Shown here in pieces: positions 33,935 to 41,576 of a stretch of 64,000 bases of DNA. Location: the NCBI GenBank assembly GCA_963702565.1, contig CAVPDE010000022.1:62001-126000 (forward strand). The letters are read 5' to 3'. Numbering within the stretch: position 1 is the first letter of the stretch; every line of letters starts with the position of its first letter. The position numbers were made by a program, and so were the translations under genes. Below the pieces are notes generated by a model, which saw nothing but the letters and a program-made list of their open reading frames with translations, had not been told where the DNA came from and searched no databases. Source of the DNA: CAVPDE01 sp963702565. GTDB taxonomy: Bacteria; Desulfobacterota; DSM-4660; Desulfatiglandales; HGW-15.

Positions 33935-34339
33935 TCACTTCTTTTCAGCGTGGCAGTCCGCGCACTTCTTCCAGGGAGCTTCCTTGCCCTTCAGCTCTTT
34001 GTGGCAGGTCTGGCAGTTCTTGTGGTACGACAGCTGAAGCTTGTCCGCGTTCCCTTGCTTCTTCTCCGGATCATGGCACTCTTTGCATTTCTTCACGGGC
34101 ATCTTGTCGTTCCAGACATTCTTCCCGTCCTTGTACTCATGGTGGCATTCGGTGCAGGCGACCTTGTAATCCACAGAGTGCTTTTTGTGAGTGAGCTTGA
34201 CAGCTCCTTTCTTGTCGTCTTTGTACTTGTTCTCAATCATGATCTCGTCAGCCACATCCGCTGCCGTCAGCACGCCGACGCTCAGAAACATCAGGCCGGC
34301 AAAAAGCGCCAGAGTCAAAGCCAGAAATCCCTTTTTCAT
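33935..34339 (-). CDS. Tetraheme cytochrome c3-type protein (class III), exported
   Basis: A 134-residue periplasmic cytochrome with a signal peptide (about 1-27, LALTLALFAGLMFLSVGVLTAA). Four heme motifs are CTECH, CKECH, CQTCH and CADCH. Extra histidines (THKKHSVDYK, YHKNC) can serve as distal ligands. Such cytochromes shuttle electrons from periplasmic hydrogenases or formate dehydrogenases to membrane complexes such as those built on DsrJ or Qrc. I use the ATG at 34339; AAGGAGG is 13 bases upstream and AAGGAT nearer. An ATG at 34369 lies before that site. Confidence 0.92.
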   Translation of the reverse strand: MKKGFLALTLALFAGLMFLSVGVLTAADVADEIMIENKYKDDKKGAVKLTHKKHSVDYKVACTECHHEYKDGKNVWNDKMPVKKCKECHDPEKKQGNADKLQLSYHKNCQTCHKELKGKEAPWKKCADCHAEKK

Positions 34340-34419
34340 ATAATCCTTTGCCTCCTTCGTTGAATTCAACTTTAGAACCGATAAAGAAAGAGTTTAATCT
34401 CTTAGACTGACGAATAAGC

Positions 34420-34449
34420 AATATAGTTTACCGCCGATGAAATTGTCAA
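34420..34449 (-). promoter_or_regulatory. Promoter of the cytochrome c3 gene
   Basis: On the minus strand a perfect TTGACA (34449-34444) and TATATT (34425-34420) are 18 bases apart. This lies just after the fusA stop and gives a leader of about 75 bases. Confidence 0.7.
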
Positions 34450-34463
34450 GGCGGAAAATCTCC

Positions 34464-36497
34464 TTACGTCTTGTCATAGTGGCTGAATTGCATGGTGAAA
34501 GTCCCTCGACCCTGGGAAACGGAGCGCAGGGCTGTAGAGTATCCGAACATCCTGGAAAGAGGAACGCTGGCGGTCAGCACCTGAACCGGGCCTTTGCTGG
34601 TGATCTGTTCGATTTTGCCCGCCCTCGCATTGAGATCCCCGATGACCTCCCCCAAAAATTCTTCGGGAAGGAGAATCTCCGCTTTCATGATCGGCTCCAG
34701 CAAAATCGGATCGGCCTGGAGGCACGCATTTCGAAAGGCCATGGACGCGGCGACCCTGAAGGCCATGGCGTCCGAGTGAAGCTCGTGGATCCTGACATCC
34801 AGAACAGCGGCTTCCACATCGATGACCGGGTATCCCATGAGAACGCCTGTGGTCGTCGCCTCCTCAATGCCCTCCTTGATGGCGGTCATAAACTCCTCGG
34901 TGAGGTTGGGATTCTGACCGCGGTCCACAAACCGGTTGCCGGTCCCGCGGGGCAGGGGGACCAGTTCGATCTTCACACCCGCGAAGTGCTGCTGGCCTGC
35001 CAGTTCTCTCTGAAAGATCTCTTCGTGCTCGACCCTCTTGGAGAGGGCTTCACGATACACCACCTGGGGCTTGCCCTGATTGGTGTCAACAAGGAACTCT
35101 CTTCTCAGGCGGTTGACGACAACCTCGAGGTGAAGCTCCCCCATCCCGGAAATCACGGTCTGTCCTGTTTCGTCATCGATCCGGTATTTGAAGGTCGGGT
35201 CTTCGTCCGAGAGCTTGGCCAGCGAGTCGAGAAGCTTGTCCTGGTCCTGTACGCCTTTGGGTTCGACCGCCATGGAAATCACCGGGGTGTTGAAGGTCAT
35301 GGGCTCCAGCAAAATGGGGTGATCTTCGGTGCAGAGGGTGTCGCCCGTGGTGGAGACCTTCAAGCCCATGACCGCCAGGATGTCCCCGGCTGAAGCTTCT
35401 TCGATCCGCTCCCTTTTGTTGGCGTGCATCTTCAGAAGACGGGCGAGCTTTTCCTTGACCTTTCGCCCCGGGTTGAAGATCGTATCCCCGGCCTTGACCG
35501 TCCCTGAATAGATCCGGATATAGGTCAGCTTTCTCCCCTGGTCCATCTGCACCTTGAAAGCAAGAGCGGAAAATGGGCCTTTGGCTGTCGCGGACCTGGA
35601 ATCGATGTCGGAAGTCCCCGGCACCTGTCCCACAATGGGCGGGATGTCTGTAGGCGCGGGAAGATAATCGGTGATCGCGTCGAGAAGCGGCTGTATGCCT
35701 TTGTTCCGGAGGGCCGCCCCGCACAGAATGGGAACGAGTTTCAAGTTGACCGTAGCGGAACGAATGGCGCGTTTCAATTCAGGCAGTTCGATGTCTTCTT
35801 CTGCGAGGTATTTGTTCATAATCCCGTCGTCTTTGTCCGCCAGAGTCTCCACAAGCATTTCGCGATACTTTGTCGCTTCCTCCAGAAGATCCTCGGGAAT
35901 AGGCAGCTCCTCGAAAGCAGCGCCCAGGGTTTCATCCTTCCATTCGACGGCCTTCATCCTGAGAAGGTCAATGACACCGCGGAATCGGTCCTCAGATCCC
36001 CAGGGCAACTGGAGAAGCAAAGGCTTGGCTCCGAGGCGGTCCTTGATCATTTGAACGGCCCGAAAAAAGTCCGCTCCGATGCGATCCATCTTGTTGATGT
36101 AAGCGATCTTGGGAACCTTGTATCGGTCCGCCTGATGCCAGACTGTCTCGGACTGAGGCTCGACGCCGCCGACCCCGCAAAAGATACCGATCGCGCCGTC
36201 GAGAACCCTCAAGGACCGTTCGACCTCAATGGTGAAATCCACATGACCGGGAGTGTCGATGATATTGATGGTGTGGTTGCGCCAGTTGCAGGAGGTCACC
36301 GCCGAGGTGATGGTGATGCCCCGCTCCCTTTCATCGAGCATCCAGTCCATGGTGGCTTCCCCGTCATGGACTTCTCCCATCTTGTGCACGCGACCGGTGT
36401 AATAGAGGATCCTTTCGGTGATGGTCGTTTTTCCCGCATCAATGTGGGCGATGATCCCGATGTTGCGTGTCTTTGCGAGTTTTGAATCGGATGACAT
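34464..36497 (-). CDS. fusA: Elongation factor G
   Basis: Translocation GTPase of 677 residues. The G domain has AHIDAGKTT (P-loop), DERERGITI (switch I), DTPGHVDF and NKMDRIGA; domains II-V follow. The open frame extends upstream to 36638, but the added residues are not family-like. I start at the ATG at 36497 with AAGGTG nine bases upstream. It stands outside an rpsL-rpsG-tuf operon, so a second copy elsewhere (EF-G2 type) is possible. The C-terminus is conventional. Confidence 0.95.
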   Translation of the reverse strand: MSSDSKLAKTRNIGIIAHIDAGKTTITERILYYTGRVHKMGEVHDGEATMDWMLDERERGITITSAVTSCNWRNHTINIIDTPGHVDFTIEVERSLRVLDGAIGIFCGVGGVEPQSETVWHQADRYKVPKIAYINKMDRIGADFFRAVQMIKDRLGAKPLLLQLPWGSEDRFRGVIDLLRMKAVEWKDETLGAAFEELPIPEDLLEEATKYREMLVETLADKDDGIMNKYLAEEDIELPELKRAIRSATVNLKLVPILCGAALRNKGIQPLLDAITDYLPAPTDIPPIVGQVPGTSDIDSRSATAKGPFSALAFKVQMDQGRKLTYIRIYSGTVKAGDTIFNPGRKVKEKLARLLKMHANKRERIEEASAGDILAVMGLKVSTTGDTLCTEDHPILLEPMTFNTPVISMAVEPKGVQDQDKLLDSLAKLSDEDPTFKYRIDDETGQTVISGMGELHLEVVVNRLRREFLVDTNQGKPQVVYREALSKRVEHEEIFQRELAGQQHFAGVKIELVPLPRGTGNRFVDRGQNPNLTEEFMTAIKEGIEEATTTGVLMGYPVIDVEAAVLDVRIHELHSDAMAFRVAASMAFRNACLQADPILLEPIMKAEILLPEEFLGEVIGDLNARAGKIEQITSKGPVQVLTASVPLSRMFGYSTALRSVSQGRGTFTMQFSHYDKT

Positions 36498-36608
36498 GGT
36501 ACGCACCTTAATACGAAATCCCTTCAACAAAGCCATGAAGGGATATTTGTTCTCTCTCTTTGTGCGCCCAAGCGCGGATAAAAACCGAGCCGGCGAACAT
36601 GAAGCGTT

Positions 36609-36638
36609 ACTGTAAGGTATCTGAGGTATCTCTGTCAA
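36609..36638 (-). promoter_or_regulatory. Promoter of fusA
   Basis: On the minus strand a perfect TTGACA (36638-36633) and TACAGT (36614-36609) are 18 bases apart. The -10 matches four of six positions. Confidence 0.6.
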
Positions 36639-36726
36639 GAATCACAATATCTATGAATCTAGTTCCCCAAGGTTTGCTGCTGCAGTGTCATTTGACTAAT
36701 GGATCTCTGGAGGCTAGAGTGGTTGC

Positions 36727-37758
36727 ATGACGGACATCACGCGAACGAGACTCGTTTTCATATCCATCGGTCTTTTTTTCCTCGTTGTCGTGTTCCTCTC
36801 TCTGGGTTTTGCTTTTTTCCTCATGAGCCCTGCGGACAAGGGAGGAGCGGACCAGGTTTTTATGGTGAAGGAGGGCTCCTCTCTCAAAGAGGTGGCCGGG
36901 GATTTGGAAACAAGAGGGCTCATTACGAACAAAACCCTCTTTGTCCTGTGGACGAGAGTGAAAGGGTATGGCAAGGACATCCGGGCAGGCGAGTACTCTC
37001 TCAGTCCGGCCATGGCTCCGGTTCAACTGCTCGAGATCCTGAGAAAGGGTCTCGTGATTCTCTACCCGGTCACGATCCCGGAAGGGTTCACCAGAGATCA
37101 GATTGCCGATGCTCTGGCAGCCAAAGGCCTTGCAGACAAAAAGCGTTTCTTGGAACTCACTCGAGACAAGACGCTGCTGCGACAATACGGAATCTCGGGT
37201 CCCACTTTTGAGGGATATCTTTTTCCCGACACCTATCACTTCAGCAGGGGAATGCCGACCTCGGCCGTCCTCGACACCATGGTGAAGCGTTTCAAGCAAG
37301 TGGTCAGCCCTCTCGTGGACAAGTCACAAGGGACGGGGATGAAGTTCGAAGAGGTGGTGATCCTTGCCTCCATTGTCGAAAAGGAAACAGGCAAGCCCGA
37401 AGAGCGGCCGCTTATCGCCTCTGTGTTCTTGAACCGCCTCAGGCTGGGCATGCGCCTGGAAAGTGATCCCACCGTCATCTATGGAATAGAGAATTTCGAC
37501 GGGGACTTGAAAAAAAAGGATTTGACGGAAAGAACGCCTTACAACACCTATGTCATTCACGGCCTGACCCCGGGGCCTATCGCCAATCCCGGTCTTGAAT
37601 CCATCAAAGCGGTGATGGACCCTGCCAGGACCGATTACCTGTATTTCGTTTCAAGAAATGACGGGTCCCATCACTTCTCTAAAACCCTGGCCGAGCACAA
37701 TCGGGCCGTGGCGATGTACCAGAAGAGGAAAGGGAAAACGCCTGAAAAAACCTCTTGA
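36727..37758 (+). CDS. mltG: Endolytic transglycosylase MltG (YceG-like)
   Basis: Inner-membrane lytic transglycosylase thought to terminate nascent glycan strands. The 343 residues have one transmembrane helix (about 10-33), a LysM-like region (about 45-105) and the YceG catalytic domain. The catalytic Glu is in LASIVEKETGKPEERP, with the PTFEGYLFPDTYHF and DPTVIYG family motifs. Its stop codon lies inside the -35 of the next operon's promoter (TTGACG), so the two loci are packed without a gap. Confidence 0.94.
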   Translation: MTDITRTRLVFISIGLFFLVVVFLSLGFAFFLMSPADKGGADQVFMVKEGSSLKEVAGDLETRGLITNKTLFVLWTRVKGYGKDIRAGEYSLSPAMAPVQLLEILRKGLVILYPVTIPEGFTRDQIADALAAKGLADKKRFLELTRDKTLLRQYGISGPTFEGYLFPDTYHFSRGMPTSAVLDTMVKRFKQVVSPLVDKSQGTGMKFEEVVILASIVEKETGKPEERPLIASVFLNRLRLGMRLESDPTVIYGIENFDGDLKKKDLTERTPYNTYVIHGLTPGPIANPGLESIKAVMDPARTDYLYFVSRNDGSHHFSKTLAEHNRAVAMYQKRKGKTPEKTS

Positions 37759-37783
37759 CGGCCCCTGCTGTATACCGTATACA
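37755..37783 (+). promoter_or_regulatory. Promoter of the catabolic island
   Basis: TTGACG (37755-37760) and TATACA (37778-37783) are separated by 17 bases. The -35 overlaps the mltG stop codon and the -10 lies in a palindrome, so this should be a regulated promoter. The leader to the CoA-transferase ATG is about 115 bases. Confidence 0.68.
37769..37783. promoter_or_regulatory. Palindromic operator, probable GntR-family site
   Basis: TGTATAC-C-GTATACA is a perfect seven-base inverted repeat around one base. It covers the -10 region, the place for steric repression. GTATAC-centred palindromes are typical of FCD-type GntR regulators such as UxuR/ExuR and LldR relatives. The GntR gene at 42712-43428 is the obvious candidate. 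Confidence 0.65.
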
Positions 37784-37905
37784 AATAGCTGCCAAATAAC
37801 TGATTTGTAGCTACGTCAAGACGATCCTTGGCTTTCTTCCCTCGACCCCGTTGGCGAGGATTTACCCTTCTCTCATCAACCCTTTTCTTTTGTCGGAGGA
37901 CTCCC

Positions 37906-39096
37906 ATGGATGCATTCAAGAACATCACGATTTTGTCCCTGGAACAAGCAACGGTGCTGCCCTATCTGACCTTCAGGCTGGCTCAGGACGGGATGCAGGT
38001 CTACAGGCTGGAACACCCTGTTTACGGGGATCCCAACCGACTGATCGGAGAGAACGTCCTCAACGAAGACCGTATGAATGCGTATTTCCTGTGCATCAAT
38101 GCAGGCAAAAAGGCGCTCAGTCTCGATCTGGCGGATCCGGAAGGCCAAAAGATCTTTCACGGCCTCATCAAGAAGCTCAAGGTCGACATTTTTGCGACCA
38201 ACCAGCTTCCCAGGAACTACAAGAAGCTGGGCATTGATTATGAAACCATGAAAGCGCTGAAGCCGGATATCATCTGGCTGGGGATGACCGGGTTCGGGCC
38301 GGACAGCAACGAGGCAGCCTATGACCCCATTCTTCAGGCGAGATCCGGGCTCATGGAAGTGACCGGGGAAGCCAAGGGTGACCCCCAGGTCCTCGGCATT
38401 CCTCTGCCGGACATGGGGACCAGCGTCCACGGTTACGGCGAGCTCATGAAGGCGCTGTTCAAGCGGCAAGCGATAGGCGAAGGCTCCTGCATCAACCTTT
38501 CCATGTTCGAATCCTCTGTGTCCTGGCTGACCGTGCCCATCACCATGACCTCCACCTTCAAGAAAAAGATCACCCGAAGAGGCAATACCCACGAGTTCTT
38601 CTGCCCCGTCTCCGTGTACAAGACCAAAGACGGATTTGCCTACGTCGCCGTGGGCAATGACCGGCAGTGGAAGTCCCTGGTGAGCGAGCCCATGTTCAAA
38701 TCCCTGGACAAGCCGGAGTACGAGAAAAACGCGGGAAGGATCAAGGACGTGGAGAACCTCAACAAGGCGATCAATGCGATTACCGAGAAGCACACCACCA
38801 ATGAGCTGATCGAGCTGTTCAATCGCATCACCCTTCCCATCAGCAAGATCAAGACGATTCCTGAAGTGGTCGTGGATCCCCTTGTGGAGCGGAGGCTCGT
38901 TTACTCCACGGATCCGAAGACGGGGATGAAGCTCACTCTGGCCCCGCCCCCGACCATGACGCCCCACCTGGAGGAAATCCACCGACAGATGTCGTTCCCG
39001 CCCAGGTTCGGAGAACAAAACCAGGAGATCTACGGAGAACTGCTCGGTTACTCTGACGCGGACCTGGCCCGCCTCAAGGAGAAAAAGGTCATCTAG
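37906..39096 (+). CDS. Family III CoA-transferase (CaiB/BaiF)
   Basis: A 396-residue enzyme moving CoA between carboxylic acids via an aspartyl-CoA anhydride. Family marks include VTGE-type and LPDMGTSVHGYGELMKALF segments and AYDPILQARSGLMEVTG. The candidate catalytic Asp is in IPLPDMGTS. The ATG at 37906 has CGGAGGA five bases upstream, whereas an open frame from 37828 lacks one. It is the first gene of the island and probably activates the carboxylate handled by the ETF/acyl-CoA dehydrogenase genes that follow. Substrate unknown. Confidence 0.9.
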   Translation: MDAFKNITILSLEQATVLPYLTFRLAQDGMQVYRLEHPVYGDPNRLIGENVLNEDRMNAYFLCINAGKKALSLDLADPEGQKIFHGLIKKLKVDIFATNQLPRNYKKLGIDYETMKALKPDIIWLGMTGFGPDSNEAAYDPILQARSGLMEVTGEAKGDPQVLGIPLPDMGTSVHGYGELMKALFKRQAIGEGSCINLSMFESSVSWLTVPITMTSTFKKKITRRGNTHEFFCPVSVYKTKDGFAYVAVGNDRQWKSLVSEPMFKSLDKPEYEKNAGRIKDVENLNKAINAITEKHTTNELIELFNRITLPISKIKTIPEVVVDPLVERRLVYSTDPKTGMKLTLAPPPTMTPHLEEIHRQMSFPPRFGEQNQEIYGELLGYSDADLARLKEKKVI

Positions 39097-39112
39097 TTTA
39101 ACGGTAGCATTG

Positions 39113-39281
39113 TAACTTCTTGAAATGGTAACGAGGCGGGGCCATGGGGGTCTCTCTAAAAACAGAACAACGAAGAAGCCACACCACCGTGTCCGGCTTA
39201 TTTTTCCAGACTTCTCTTCGTTTTCTGTTTTTAGAGAGACCCCCATGGCCCCATTCATGAGCATTCAATTTCAAGAAGTTA
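39113..39281. repeat. Long inverted repeat between CoA-transferase and etfB
   Basis: Outer arms 39113-39126 and 39268-39281 are perfect 14-base inverted copies (TAACTTCTTGAAAT). Inner arms of about 41 bases (39138-39178 and about 39211-39252) are nearly perfect, built around GGGGGTCTCTCTAAAAACAG. A 32-base spacer separates them. No transposase is encoded. It is either a MITE-like insertion or a very stable mRNA hairpin separating expression of the two genes. Confidence 0.75.
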
Positions 39282-39309
39282 AGCAGCTCCACCAACAGGA
39301 GAAAAGCGG

Positions 39310-40101
39310 ATGAAGATCATTGTACTTGTGAAGCAGGTTCCCAACACGACGGAAGTCAAGCTGGACCCCAAAACAGGGAATCTGATTCGGGAAGGAATTG
39401 AGAGCATCATCAATCCGGACGATCGCCATGCCCTGGAAGCAGCGGCGCACCTGAAGGAAACCGCAAAAGCGAAAGTGACCGTGCTGTCCATGGGGCCTCC
39501 GCAAGCCATTGACGCGGTGTCCGAGGCCATGGGCATGGGCGCGGACGATGGAATCCTGCTGACGGACAGGGCTTTTGCCGGTGCAGACACGTGGGCGACG
39601 GCGTCAACCCTCGGCAAGGCCATTGAAACGATCGGCGCCTTTGACCTGGTCCTGTGCGGTCGCCAGGCCATTGACGGGGACACGGCACAGATCGGTCCCC
39701 AGGTCGCCGACTATCTCAAGGTGCCCCAGGTGACCTATGTAATCGGTATCGAGGAGATCAGGGAGAAGAGCATCGTGGTGAAGCGGCGGCTGGAGGACGG
39801 GTTTGAGAGGGTGGAATGTGATCTTCCGGCTCTTCTCACCGTCATCGGTGAGATGAACACCCCCCGATACCCTCTTGTGGGCCGCCTGATCGACGCGTGC
39901 AGGGAAAAAGCTCCCATCAAAACGTGGAATGCTGCAGACATCGGCGTTCAAACTAGGGACGTGGGTCTCGAGGGATCCCTGACGCACGTGATCAAGACCT
40001 TTGCCCCCAAGCTTCAGAGGCAGACGGAGATGATCCAGGGGGATGCAAAGAGCGCGGTGAAAACCCTGGCCGGCAAGCTGAAGGAGAAGAAGCTGCTCTA
40101 A
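39310..40101 (+). CDS. etfB: Electron transfer flavoprotein beta subunit (EtfB/CarD-like)
   Basis: A 263-residue ETF small subunit. The N-terminus MKIIVLVKQVPNTTEVKLDP and the signature CGRQAIDGDTAQIGPQVADY are diagnostic. In bifurcating ETFs this subunit holds the flavin that receives NADH electrons. AGGAGA precedes the ATG. With the ferredoxin-fused EtfA and an acyl-CoA dehydrogenase next door, the arrangement resembles carCDE of Acetobacterium woodii. Bifurcation is inferred. Confidence 0.93.
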   Translation: MKIIVLVKQVPNTTEVKLDPKTGNLIREGIESIINPDDRHALEAAAHLKETAKAKVTVLSMGPPQAIDAVSEAMGMGADDGILLTDRAFAGADTWATASTLGKAIETIGAFDLVLCGRQAIDGDTAQIGPQVADYLKVPQVTYVIGIEEIREKSIVVKRRLEDGFERVECDLPALLTVIGEMNTPRYPLVGRLIDACREKAPIKTWNAADIGVQTRDVGLEGSLTHVIKTFAPKLQRQTEMIQGDAKSAVKTLAGKLKEKKLL

Positions 40102-40105
40102 CAAA

Positions 40106-40136
40106 GGTGCATGGCGCAAGGTGCACGGTGCAAGAA
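40106..40136. repeat. GGTGCATGGCGCAAGGTGCACGG repeat
   Basis: Degenerate GGTGCA / GGCGCA units lie between etfB and etfA. Related, longer copies flank hyuA at 54055-54138 and 56278-56565. Confidence 0.5.
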
Positions 40137-40179
40137 TAGCAAAGAGGCACCGGAGCACAAAGAAAGAGGAGATAGACCA

Positions 40180-41364
40180 ATGACAGTTTGGGTGGAAGTG
40201 GATCTTTGCAGTGGTTGCAAGCGGTGTGTGAGAGCGTGTCCCTACGGTGCGATTGAGATGAAGGAGGGGAAAGCCCAGGTGCAGGATCGCTGCACCTCGT
40301 GCGGAGCCTGCCTCCAGGTGTGCAAGGAAGAAGCGCTGCAGACCGATGCGAAGCCCAGGGAGATTCCCGATTTCAGCGACAGGAAAGGCGTCTGGGTTTT
40401 TGCAGAACAAAGGGAAGGGCAGTTGAACAAGGTCTCTTTGGAACTCCTCGGAAAGGCCCAGGAACTGGGAGCGGCTCTGAGCCAGAGCGTATCCGCCGTG
40501 CTTCTGGGCGAGGGAGTCGCAGGCCTCGCCGAGACGCTCATCGAGCATGGTGCCGAGACGGTTTATCTGATGGAGCACAAGGCGCTGAAAGATTTTCGGA
40601 CCACCGCCTATACGCAGGCGCTCGAAGAATTGGTGAAGCAATACAAGCCCAATATCCTGCTCATGGGCGCGACCCATCTGGGTCGGGATCTGGCACCGAG
40701 GGTTTCCCGGCGCGTGGAGGTGGGGCTTACGGCCGACTGCACGGAGCTGAGCATCGACCCCAAGGAGGGGATTCTTCTCCAGACCAGGCCGGCCTTTGGC
40801 GGCAATGTGATGGCCACTATCGCAAACCGATATTCCCGTCCCCAGATGGCGACCGTGCGTCCGGGAGTGATGGAAGCCGCCCGAAAGCCGGGCGCAAAGG
40901 GGAAGGTAATCAAGCACGCCGCGTCCCTCACGGAAAATGAGATCGGGACAAAAGTGCTTGAACTGGTCAGAGAAAAGAAGAAGAGGGCCAACCTGTCCGA
41001 GGCAAAGGTGATTGTCGCCGGCGGCCGTGGAGTAGGGGATGCCGGGGGATTCAAGATTCTGGAAGAGCTGGCAGCGGTTCTGGGTGGAGAGATGGCGGGA
41101 ACCAGGGTGGCCGTAGAAGAAGGGTGGATTCAGGCGGACCGGCAGGTAGGCCAGACAGGACAATCGGTTCGGCCTGAGCTCTATGTCGCCTGCGGGATTT
41201 CCGGTGCGATCCAACACAGGGCAGGCATGATGAACTCCCGCTACATTATCGCCGTCAACAAAGACCCAAGGGCGCCCATTTTCCAGGTTGCGGATTGGGG
41301 CATTGTGGGGGATCTCCACGAAGTTGTCCCGGAGATGATTCAGCAATTCAAGAAGGGGTCTTAA
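40180..41364 (+). CDS. etfA: ETF alpha subunit with N-terminal 2[4Fe-4S] ferredoxin domain (CarE/LctC-like)
   Basis: The 394 residues begin with a ferredoxin domain (about 5-65: CSGCKRCVRACPYG and CTSCGACLQVCKEE), then ETF alpha domain I (GVWVFAEQREGQ, about 71). The FAD-binding C-terminal domain is at about 265-385, with PELYVACGISGAIQHRAGM and VADWGIVGDLHEVVPEM. This fusion is known from CarE and LctC of electron-bifurcating complexes, where the extra clusters reduce ferredoxin. The ATG at 40180 has a GAGGAG site; an in-frame ATG at 40111 falls in repeat DNA and is rejected. Confidence 0.92.
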   Translation: MTVWVEVDLCSGCKRCVRACPYGAIEMKEGKAQVQDRCTSCGACLQVCKEEALQTDAKPREIPDFSDRKGVWVFAEQREGQLNKVSLELLGKAQELGAALSQSVSAVLLGEGVAGLAETLIEHGAETVYLMEHKALKDFRTTAYTQALEELVKQYKPNILLMGATHLGRDLAPRVSRRVEVGLTADCTELSIDPKEGILLQTRPAFGGNVMATIANRYSRPQMATVRPGVMEAARKPGAKGKVIKHAASLTENEIGTKVLELVREKKKRANLSEAKVIVAGGRGVGDAGGFKILEELAAVLGGEMAGTRVAVEEGWIQADRQVGQTGQSVRPELYVACGISGAIQHRAGMMNSRYIIAVNKDPRAPIFQVADWGIVGDLHEVVPEMIQQFKKGS

Positions 41365-41439
41365 CGGAAAGTTTTTGTAGGATGCGTAGATGTTTTGAGC
41401 CCGGGACTGGGGGGGTTGTCTCTTTAGAGCCGCTGAATT

Positions 41440-41515
41440 TCAGTAAGCAGTAAGCAGAAATCAGTAGGCAGTTGTCCCTTCTGCTTACTCCCGACTGCAT
41501 ACTGCTTACTTAAAG
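41440..41515. repeat. CAGTAAGCAGTAAGCAG palindromic repeat
   Basis: Left units (CAGTAAGCAGTAAGCAG, ATCAGTAGGCAGT) face right units (CTGCTTACTCC, GACTGCATACTGCTTACTT) around a short loop. It is the same family as 21062, 23334 and 26836, here between etfA and the acyl-CoA dehydrogenase gene. Confidence 0.65.
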
Positions 41516-41576
41516 TTCTTGGTTGTGGCCTTATGCCTTCATTGTAAGAGGATGTATTTTTAAGAGGAGATAGAAG

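Noticed and set aside
37876..39264. 462-codon open frame antisense to the CoA-transferase gene
   Set aside because: No family signature, no ribosome-binding site, and full overlap with a recognisable gene.
39604..41346. 580-codon open frame antisense to etfB/etfA
   Set aside because: Shadow of the two ETF genes; crosses their intergenic repeat.
21062..41515. AGTAAGCAGT-type repeats considered as CRISPR
   Set aside because: Units are degenerate, about 7-10 bases, without regular spacers or cas genes.
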